The notes under the pieces: model-generated | Database searches by the model: none | What the model saw: the letters and a program-made list of their open reading frames with translations, nothing else | Told to the model about the DNA's origin: nothing | Translations under genes and position numbers: made by a program | Assembly (NCBI GenBank): GCA_964498725.1 | Contig: CAZCHS010000110.1 | Span: 1 to 11,152 of the forward strand | Source: JAFGTP01 sp964498725 | GTDB taxonomy: Bacteria; Fidelibacterota; UBA2242; JAFGTP01 | Length of the DNA stretch: 11,152 bases | Direction of reading: 5' to 3' | Shown here: in pieces, positions 5,367 to 11,152 of the stretch | Layout of the letters: each line of letters opens with the position of its first letter | Numbering within the stretch: the first letter of the stretch is position 1

Positions 5367-6806
5367 ATGAAACGAATTGGAATTATTTGTTTTCTGTTAC
5401 TTTTTGTTGGATTCGCCGGTGCCGAAACTTTGGTTTTGGACCTGGACACGGCAAAAGAAATTGCCCTGGAAAATAATCCGACAATCAAAATTGCAGAGAA
5501 AGGTGTGCACAGAGCACAGGCGCAGATAACGGAAGCGCGGGGAGGGTTATTACCTTCAGTCAACGCTTTTAGTTCGCTGGACCATGCCTGGGATTTACAA
5601 AAAAATGTCATTCCAAACTTTTTGAAACCAAGTTTGGCGCCGACCAATATGGCTATTGGTAACGCCCTATTGACATTGGGAGAACAATTTGATAATCCGG
5701 AGCTCAAAGACCAGGGTCAGGGTATGATCCAGTCGGTGGAAATGATGCCGGATTATCTGGAAATGGCTTTTGGCCTGGAAAATACGCTGGTCTATGGTCT
5801 CCAGCTCCAACAGCCCTTATTTACCGGCGGCGCTTTATGGAATAGTTACAAAATCAGTAAAATCGGATGGGATATTGCAAAACATCAACTGGAATCTGCC
5901 AAACAGAGTTTGCTGGATAATGTAACTCAGACCTATTATTTCGCCCTCTTTGCAAAATCGGCCAAGGAAGTGAGTGAAGAAGCCATGAATTCAGCCCAGG
6001 AAAATCTTGACCAGGTGCAAAAGTTCTTTGATTCGGGAAAAGCGTCGCGTCTCGATTTGTTAAGAGCGGAAGTGCAGGTGGCTAATCTGAAACCTTCGGT
6101 TATCTCTGCAGAAAATAATTTGAAAATGGCCTTCTCAAATCTCAATATCATGCTGGGATTTGACAGCGGTAAACAGATTGTCCTCTCCGACAAACTGGAA
6201 TATAAAAAATCACCGCTACAGGATATGACACTGAAAGAATTATTTGAACTGGCGAAACTTAACCGCCCGGAAGTTGCTATTCTTGATAATCAGAAGGAAA
6301 TCGCTGATAAGCAGCTGGCAATTTCAAAAGGCGCTTATATGCCAACAGTTTCCCTGGGAACAACTTATCAATACATGGGAATGAAGAACGATCTGGACTT
6401 TACATCTGATGATTTTAACAAATCCTTTAACACTTCATTGTCATTAAGCATTCCTTTGTTCAATGGATTTAAAAGAAGTGCCAATGTGCAAAAAGCCAAA
6501 ATTCAGAAAAATGAAGTCCGGTTCCAGCGAAATTCTGCTCTTGACGGCATCCGCATGGAAGTGGAAAATAGTTTTTATTTACTGGAGGAAGCCGAGAAAA
6601 AGGTGGAAACACAACACAAAACCATTGAACAGGCCAAAGAAGCCTTGCGCCTGGCAACTCTGATGTACAAAGAAGGGGCTGCCACGCAATTGGATGTTCT
6701 CAATTCCAACCTGTCATTAAAAACAGCCCGAATGAATTATCAGCAATCTCTGCTGGAATTTAATAATGCAATTTCTAAACTTAATAAAGCGATCAATAAT
6801 CAATAG
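5367..6806 (+). CDS. TolC-family outer-membrane efflux channel protein
   Basis: A 479-residue outer-membrane factor. The N-terminus MKRIGIICFLLLFVGFAGA is a Sec signal peptide with probable cleavage before E20. The mature part starts with the family-typical LDLDTAKEIALENNPTIKIA. It contains the two repeated TolC (OEP) units: long helices with heptad-like patterns (QAQITEARGGLLPSV; QENLDQVQKFFDSGKASRLDLLRAEVQ, given here split at FFDSGKA), the strand YGLQLQQPLFTGG, and the second-unit counterpart LSLSIPLFNGFKR. It ends with the conserved helix EGAATQLDVLNSN. Three copies form a beta-barrel and periplasmic tunnel through which the RND pump expels substrate. The segment between the first barrel strand (about residue 70) and LQLQQP is about 70 residues and unusually long, and should lie in an extracellular loop. 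It follows the TetR gene by 25 bp and precedes the adaptor by 11 bp. Confidence 0.93.
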   Translation: MKRIGIICFLLLFVGFAGAETLVLDLDTAKEIALENNPTIKIAEKGVHRAQAQITEARGGLLPSVNAFSSLDHAWDLQKNVIPNFLKPSLAPTNMAIGNALLTLGEQFDNPELKDQGQGMIQSVEMMPDYLEMAFGLENTLVYGLQLQQPLFTGGALWNSYKISKIGWDIAKHQLESAKQSLLDNVTQTYYFALFAKSAKEVSEEAMNSAQENLDQVQKFFDSGKASRLDLLRAEVQVANLKPSVISAENNLKMAFSNLNIMLGFDSGKQIVLSDKLEYKKSPLQDMTLKELFELAKLNRPEVAILDNQKEIADKQLAISKGAYMPTVSLGTTYQYMGMKNDLDFTSDDFNKSFNTSLSLSIPLFNGFKRSANVQKAKIQKNEVRFQRNSALDGIRMEVENSFYLLEEAEKKVETQHKTIEQAKEALRLATLMYKEGAATQLDVLNSNLSLKTARMNYQQSLLEFNNAISKLNKAINNQ

Positions 6807-6809
6807 GAG
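6805..6809 (+). promoter_or_regulatory. Ribosome binding site of the efflux adaptor, overlapping the TolC-family stop codon
   Basis: AGGAG begins within the TAG stop codon (6804-6806) of the outer-membrane factor gene and ends 8 nt before ATG 6818. The arrangement suggests translational coupling of the two subunits. Confidence 0.5.
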
Positions 6810-6817
6810 TATAAATA

Positions 6818-7933
6818 ATGAAACGAACATTAATCTTGATATCAATTTTAACTTTCCTCTTTTTATCCTGTAATAATCAGGAAAATCAAACAGCGGAAGA
6901 GGAGGAAACTTTTACTGTCAAAGTTCAGAAGCCGACGGTGGGTTCCATTGAGAACAGGGTGAAATATCTGGGGAATATTGAGGCTTTTAATGAAGTAAAA
7001 ATACACTCCGCACAACCTAAAAAAATCACTTCAATCAAGGCTGATGTCAATGATGTTGTCAAGTCCGGTGATGTTCTGGCAACCATTGAGAATGTCGAAG
7101 TCAAACAGGCATTGTTGCAGGCGGAGGCGGGGCTTTCGTCGGCGCAAGCACAGCTTGATAATGTAAATCAAGAATGGGAACGAACAAAACGCCTTTATGA
7201 AGAAAACGCCATTAGTAAATCCCAGTATGATGCTGTCAAAACACAGAAAGAAGCGGCCGAAGCAGGCGTTAAGCAGGCAAAGGCAATGCTGGAATCGACC
7301 CGCGAACAGTATGAGAATTCCTTTATCAAATCACCGATATCCGGAATAGTCTCTCAGCGCTATTATGACCAGGGCGACCAAACCAGTCCGCAGATGCCGG
7401 CCTTTATAGTAGTTGATATGGAAAAGGTGAAAATCAAAGTGGATATTGTGGAAGCCGACCTGCACCATGTCAAAAAAGGCGCAAAAGCCTATATTGTCGT
7501 AAAAGGACAGGAAGATCAACAGTTTATTGGTAATGTCAACAAAGTGCATCCCACTGTCGATCCTGTTACCAGAACAATCACAGCTGAAATTATCATAAAT
7601 AATAAAAACCTTAAATTACGTCCCGGTATGTATGCGAAAGTCAATATTGTGACCCAAAGTGCTGATGAAGCCCTTCTGGTACCCAATCACGCGATTATTG
7701 AAAAAACTTTCCGGAAATGGCTGGGTGGCGAAGTGTCCAATGCTGAAATTGTGGTTACAAAAAGTTGTTATATCGTCAAAGACGGAAAAGCGGTAAAAGT
7801 CGATCTCAAAACCGGTATTACTGATGAAGAAAACACTCAGGTTTTCGAAGGGATTAATCCCGATGATAAGCTTATTGTAATCGGTCAGCATAATATTGCC
7901 GATGGTGCAAAAGTAAAAATCGCTAATGATTAA
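6818..7933 (+). CDS. RND efflux periplasmic adaptor (HlyD/AcrA family), lipoprotein
   Basis: A 371-residue membrane fusion protein. MKRTLILISILTFLFLSC is a lipoprotein signal with acylated C18 predicted. The mature protein has the family order. The first half of the lipoyl-like barrel-sandwich domain covers about 58-92 (VKSGDVLATIEN). An alpha-helical hairpin follows (about 92-168), carrying R122, L126 and S133 at the spacing of the RLS tip motif used to dock onto TolC-type channels. The second lipoyl half contains SPISGIVSQRY (172-182), then come the beta-barrel domain with LRPGMYAKVNI (268-277) and the membrane-proximal domain starting LLVPNHAII. It bridges the inner-membrane RND pump to the outer-membrane channel. 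Residues about 295-316 between VPNHAII and the CYIVKDGKAV strand are longer than usual. The gene is 15 bp upstream of the pump gene and 11 bp downstream of the channel gene, which sets its role in the tripartite complex. Confidence 0.95.
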   Translation: MKRTLILISILTFLFLSCNNQENQTAEEEETFTVKVQKPTVGSIENRVKYLGNIEAFNEVKIHSAQPKKITSIKADVNDVVKSGDVLATIENVEVKQALLQAEAGLSSAQAQLDNVNQEWERTKRLYEENAISKSQYDAVKTQKEAAEAGVKQAKAMLESTREQYENSFIKSPISGIVSQRYYDQGDQTSPQMPAFIVVDMEKVKIKVDIVEADLHHVKKGAKAYIVVKGQEDQQFIGNVNKVHPTVDPVTRTITAEIIINNKNLKLRPGMYAKVNIVTQSADEALLVPNHAIIEKTFRKWLGGEVSNAEIVVTKSCYIVKDGKAVKVDLKTGITDEENTQVFEGINPDDKLIVIGQHNIADGAKVKIAND

Positions 7934-7948
7934 TTCAGAGGATATTAA

Positions 7949-10900
7949 ATGAGATTATCAAAATTATCAATAAAACGTGGTGTTACCTTTACCATGATCT
8001 ACCTGATCCTGCTGGGGTTTGGTTTTTATGGCCTGGGTAGCCTGAAATTAGATTTGTATCCGGATATTACATTTCCGGTAATTGGAGTTATGACAAATTA
8101 TCCCGGTGTGGGACCGGAAGACATAGAAAACAGTGTTTCAAGAACACTGGAAAAAGCCGTGGTCTCGGTAGAAGATATTAAACATATAACCTCCTGGTCG
8201 AAAACCGGTTCATCGACGCTTCTGCTGGAATTTGACTGGGGAACGGATATGGACCAGGCGGAGATTGATGTCCGCAAACAGATTGATTTTGTGCGGGATT
8301 ACCTCCCGGAAGAAGCTTCGGACCCCATGTCTTTTGCTTTTAATCCCAGTATGCAGCCGGTTATGTTTTTGACCCTGATGTCTGATGATATGGGAATGGC
8401 GGAGTTGCGGAAACTGGCCGACGATAAAATTACAGCTTCGCTTGAGCGCGTCAACGGTGTGGCTTCCGCTTATATTTCCGGCGGCATGGAACGTCAAATC
8501 AAAGTACTGCTGGACCCCGATAAACTGGCTTCCCATGGCATTTCAAGTTTAGCCATCGCGCAAACCCTGGGAACAGAAAACCTACAGATTCCCGGCGGTC
8601 TGGTGGATGATAAATATCGTGAATTTTCCGTCAGGACCTATGGCGAATATAAAAATGTGGAGCAAATTAAAAATACAGTGGTTGGGCAGGCCAACGGTCA
8701 ACCGGTCTATCTTAAAAATGTGGCTAATGTTGTTGATGGCTATAAGGAACAGACAGAAATTTTGCGGAATAATGGCAAAAATGCGATTATGCTGGTAATC
8801 ATGAAACAGTCAGATGCCAACACCGTTCAAACAGTTGAACGAATTTTTGAAGAACTGCCAAAAATTGAAAAAGATGCCGGTCAGGGAATTATGATTGAAG
8901 ACCTCTGGAACCAGGCTGATTTTATCAAAAAATCGGTTTCCAACCTGACCTGGACCGGAATACAGGCCTTTGTGCTGGCTTTCCTGGTAATGCTGTTTTT
9001 TCTGAGACATGTGATCAGTTCCCTGATTGCCTCAATCTCGATTCCCGTATCAATTATTATTACATTTTTTGTGATGCAGCTGACTGGTGTGACATTGAAT
9101 ATTATTTCAATGGCAGGACTGGCATTGGCTATAGGAATGTTGATTGATAATTCCATTGTTGTGCTGGAAAATATTTTCCGTCACAATGAAATGGATAAGG
9201 ATATTGTAAAAGCGGCAGATGACGGAACCACAGAAGTGGGAATTGCGATTGTTGCTTCGACACTAACCACACTGGCGATTTTTGTGCCGATCTTGTTTGT
9301 ACCGGGGATTGCCGGTGTAATGTTTCGTGATATGGTTATCGCCATTGTCTGTTCTTTGTCGGTTTCTCTTTTAGTGGCCCTGACATTGATCCCGCTGATG
9401 TCATCAAGATTCCTGAAAAACATGAAAAGTGACGGGAAATATAATGAAAGCCAAGGACGTATCGGAAAATTTCTCAGCAATATGGAAAAACGCTATATTC
9501 ACTTACTGGACCATGTTCTGGGACATAAATTAATTTTAATGGCAGGTGTTATTATCCTGATCATTGCCACATTTTTTGTCGGTGGCCAGGTAGGTGGTGA
9601 ATTTATGCCTAAGACCGATGAAGGATTTATAGAAATAAACGTCGAGCGTGAAACAGCTGCTTCATTAACCACAACCAATGAAACTTTCCTGAAGATGGAA
9701 AAAATAATTGAAGAGGAAGTGCCCGAAGCCACTAATATTGAAGCCAATTTCGGCATTACCGAAGGATTTGCGGCTATGTTCGGCAGTGGATCTAACCGTG
9801 GGTCGATTATGATAACTTTAAAAGATATCAAGAAACGCGATCGATCGATGTTTGAGATTCAGGACATCCTGCGTGAACGATTTAAAGAAATTCCCGGTGT
9901 CAATGTTAACTTTACTTCTGGCAGCGGACCTATGGGTAGTGAAGGCGATATTGTAGTGAAACTTTTTGGACATGACCTGCAATTATCCAGACAATTAGGT
10001 GATGAAATTGCCGAAAACATGGAAGTTGTTGAAGGCGTAGTGGATGTGCAAAAAAGTTATAACCAACCTAAGCCGGAATACCAGATTCGCCTGGACAGGG
10101 ACAGAATTTCCGCCCTGGGGCTGAGTGTCTACCAGGTGGCGTCCACTGTCGAAATTGCTGTGAAAGGTAAAGTTGCCACCCTTTTCCGGGAAGGAGGCGA
10201 AGAGTATGATGTGATTGTACGCTATGACCAGCAATACAGACAGGGCCGAAAAGACCTGGATAATATTTTTGTCACCAGCATGACCGGCCAGCAGATTCCG
10301 CTGAAGAATGTTGCTTCCATCGAAGTGGGCGATTCGGAAGCGCAGATTGACCGGGAAGACCAGGAAAGAATGGTTTCTATTTCCTGCTCTGTATCGGGCA
10401 GTGATCTGCAGACCGTCACCACAAATGTTGAATCCATGTTATCCGAGATGGATATTCCGGAAGATTTTCACTACCAGATCGGTGGCGCTGCCGAAGATAT
10501 GATGGAATCCTTTATGTGGCTGGGAGTTGCGATCATCGCAGCAATTTTCCTGGTTTACATGGTTATGGCTTCCCAGTTTGAGTCCCTGCTTGATCCTTTT
10601 ATCATTATTTTTACTGTACCACTGGCGATCATGGGCGCCATATGGGGACTTTTCCTCACCGGCACAACTCTCAGCGTTACCGCCCTGATCGGAATGGTTC
10701 TCCTGGTGGGAATTGTGGTGAATAATGGTATTGTATTGATTGATTATATTAATCAATTACGTGAAAAACACGGTTATGATATTTGGATGGCGATTCTGGC
10801 CGGTGGCAGACGCCGGATTCGTCCGATCCTGATGACAGCGCTGACCACTATTCTCGCCATGGTGCCAATCGCCCTGAAATTGGGCTCAGGTGCCGAACTC

Positions 10901-11089
10901 TGGGTTCCCATGGCCCGCGCGGTGATCGGCGGAATGATACTGGCTACGGTTTTGACACTTTTTGTGATTCCGGCGATTTATCTGTTTTTTGAAAAAATAT
11001 CATTAAAACATAAATGGAAAAAAGAGGGCAAAGATGTCAAACATCTGGACCTCCGTCCGGAAAACCTGGATCTCGATAGTATAGAATAA
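7949..11089 (+). CDS. RND-family efflux permease, AcrB/HAE1-like inner-membrane pump
   Basis: A 1046-residue pump of full family length. The layout is TM1 (about 12-31), a large periplasmic porter/docking loop starting DLYPDITFPVIGV, TM2-TM6 (about 332-488), TM7 (about 527-545), a second periplasmic loop with EFMPKTDEGFI, and TM8-TM12 (about 855-1015), ending in a charged cytoplasmic tail. Family motifs include YPGVGPEDIE, GMLIDNSIVVLEN and RPILMTALTTI. Trimers use proton influx to drive export of substrates from the periplasm or inner leaflet through the adaptor and TolC-type partners. Aligned to E. coli AcrB, D407 is kept as D400, R971 as R956 and T978 as T963, but D408 is N401 and K940 is N925 (VVNNGIV). 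This variant is known among RND proteins and still suggests a proton-driven pump with a modified relay. It is not CzcA-like by context. Start ATG 7949 has AGAGGA 6 nt upstream. The substrate is unknown: drugs, bile salts, lipids or metabolites are all possible. Confidence 0.96.
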   Translation: MRLSKLSIKRGVTFTMIYLILLGFGFYGLGSLKLDLYPDITFPVIGVMTNYPGVGPEDIENSVSRTLEKAVVSVEDIKHITSWSKTGSSTLLLEFDWGTDMDQAEIDVRKQIDFVRDYLPEEASDPMSFAFNPSMQPVMFLTLMSDDMGMAELRKLADDKITASLERVNGVASAYISGGMERQIKVLLDPDKLASHGISSLAIAQTLGTENLQIPGGLVDDKYREFSVRTYGEYKNVEQIKNTVVGQANGQPVYLKNVANVVDGYKEQTEILRNNGKNAIMLVIMKQSDANTVQTVERIFEELPKIEKDAGQGIMIEDLWNQADFIKKSVSNLTWTGIQAFVLAFLVMLFFLRHVISSLIASISIPVSIIITFFVMQLTGVTLNIISMAGLALAIGMLIDNSIVVLENIFRHNEMDKDIVKAADDGTTEVGIAIVASTLTTLAIFVPILFVPGIAGVMFRDMVIAIVCSLSVSLLVALTLIPLMSSRFLKNMKSDGKYNESQGRIGKFLSNMEKRYIHLLDHVLGHKLILMAGVIILIIATFFVGGQVGGEFMPKTDEGFIEINVERETAASLTTTNETFLKMEKIIEEEVPEATNIEANFGITEGFAAMFGSGSNRGSIMITLKDIKKRDRSMFEIQDILRERFKEIPGVNVNFTSGSGPMGSEGDIVVKLFGHDLQLSRQLGDEIAENMEVVEGVVDVQKSYNQPKPEYQIRLDRDRISALGLSVYQVASTVEIAVKGKVATLFREGGEEYDVIVRYDQQYRQGRKDLDNIFVTSMTGQQIPLKNVASIEVGDSEAQIDREDQERMVSISCSVSGSDLQTVTTNVESMLSEMDIPEDFHYQIGGAAEDMMESFMWLGVAIIAAIFLVYMVMASQFESLLDPFIIIFTVPLAIMGAIWGLFLTGTTLSVTALIGMVLLVGIVVNNGIVLIDYINQLREKHGYDIWMAILAGGRRRIRPILMTALTTILAMVPIALKLGSGAELWVPMARAVIGGMILATVLTLFVIPAIYLFFEKISLKHKWKKEGKDVKHLDLRPENLDLDSIE

Positions 11090-11116
11090 CAATCGACTGA
11101 CCAGTAGTTTATATAA

Positions 11117-11152
11117 AAAAGCCCCGGAGATTTGGTTATCTCCGGGGCTTTT
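11117..11152 (+). terminator. Rho-independent terminator of the efflux operon
   Basis: The inverted repeat GCCCCGGAGA (11121-11130) and TCTCCGGGGC (11139-11148) forms a perfect 10-bp GC-rich stem with an 8-nt loop. It is preceded by an A tract (11115-11120) and followed by TTTT, which runs into the end of the window; the A and T tracts extend the pairing to at least 14 bp. It begins 27 nt after the permease stop codon. The symmetry means it could also terminate a convergent gene to the right. Confidence 0.93.

Noticed and set aside
8210..8536. 108-codon open frame on the minus strand
   Set aside because: Shadow of the RND permease coding sequence; the composition reflects the opposite strand and no ribosome binding site or motif was seen.
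9499..9831. 110-codon open frame on the minus strand
   Set aside because: Also antisense to the RND permease, with no independent support.
9836..9852. GATCGATCGATG short tandem GATC-like run
   Set aside because: It is within a conserved coding part of the permease and is too short to be more than codon coincidence.
7949..11089. Heavy-metal (CzcA/CusA-type) assignment of the RND pump
   Set aside because: The adaptor has no His- or Met-rich metal-binding extension, and a TetR rather than a metal sensor leads the operon; the AcrB-like HAE group fits better, though the substrate is open.

Overview
The window looks like a chromosomal segment of an AT-rich Gram-negative bacterium. The envelope genes (an outer-membrane factor with a signal peptide, a lipoprotein-type membrane fusion protein and an RND pump) require two membranes. 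The lipoprotein signal ending in LFLSC, the sequence style and the NtrC-type regulators suggest an uncultured lineage of the FCB group (Calditrichota/KSB1/Marinimicrobia-like). That taxonomic guess is an inference with low certainty.

Region 1 (2-3500, + strand) is a tight run of signal-transduction genes. The tail of an unidentified gene (2-151) is followed by three consecutive response regulators. The first is REC-GAF with a C-terminal domain that looks like a decayed GGDEF domain (156-1526). The second is a REC protein ending in a leucine-zipper-like helix (1528-2106). The third is a full NtrC-type sigma-54 activator, REC-AAA+-Fis HTH (2133-3500). Gaps are 1-26 bp, so they are probably one operon. 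No histidine kinase is visible; it presumably lies upstream or elsewhere.

Region 2 (3513-4544, - strand) is one gene of unknown function, convergent with the NtrC-type gene and only 12 bp from it. It carries motifs reminiscent of alpha/alpha-toroid (terpene cyclase/prenyltransferase fold) proteins, but the acidic motif is altered.

Region 3 (4545-4753) is a divergent intergenic region. It holds a perfect 18-bp palindrome and a degenerate second copy exactly 50 bp upstream. The two bracket a -35/-10-like pair in front of a TetR-family gene, the layout of an autoregulated repressor promoter.

Region 4 (4754-11152, + strand) is a complete four-gene tripartite efflux operon: TetR repressor, TolC-family outer-membrane factor, HlyD/AcrA-family lipoprotein adaptor and AcrB-family RND permease. 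It is closed by a strong intrinsic terminator at the window edge. The probable logic is that the TetR protein senses a compound, leaves its operators and derepresses the pump; the substrate cannot be read from the sequence. No RNA genes, insertion sequences, CRISPR arrays or attachment sites were seen.
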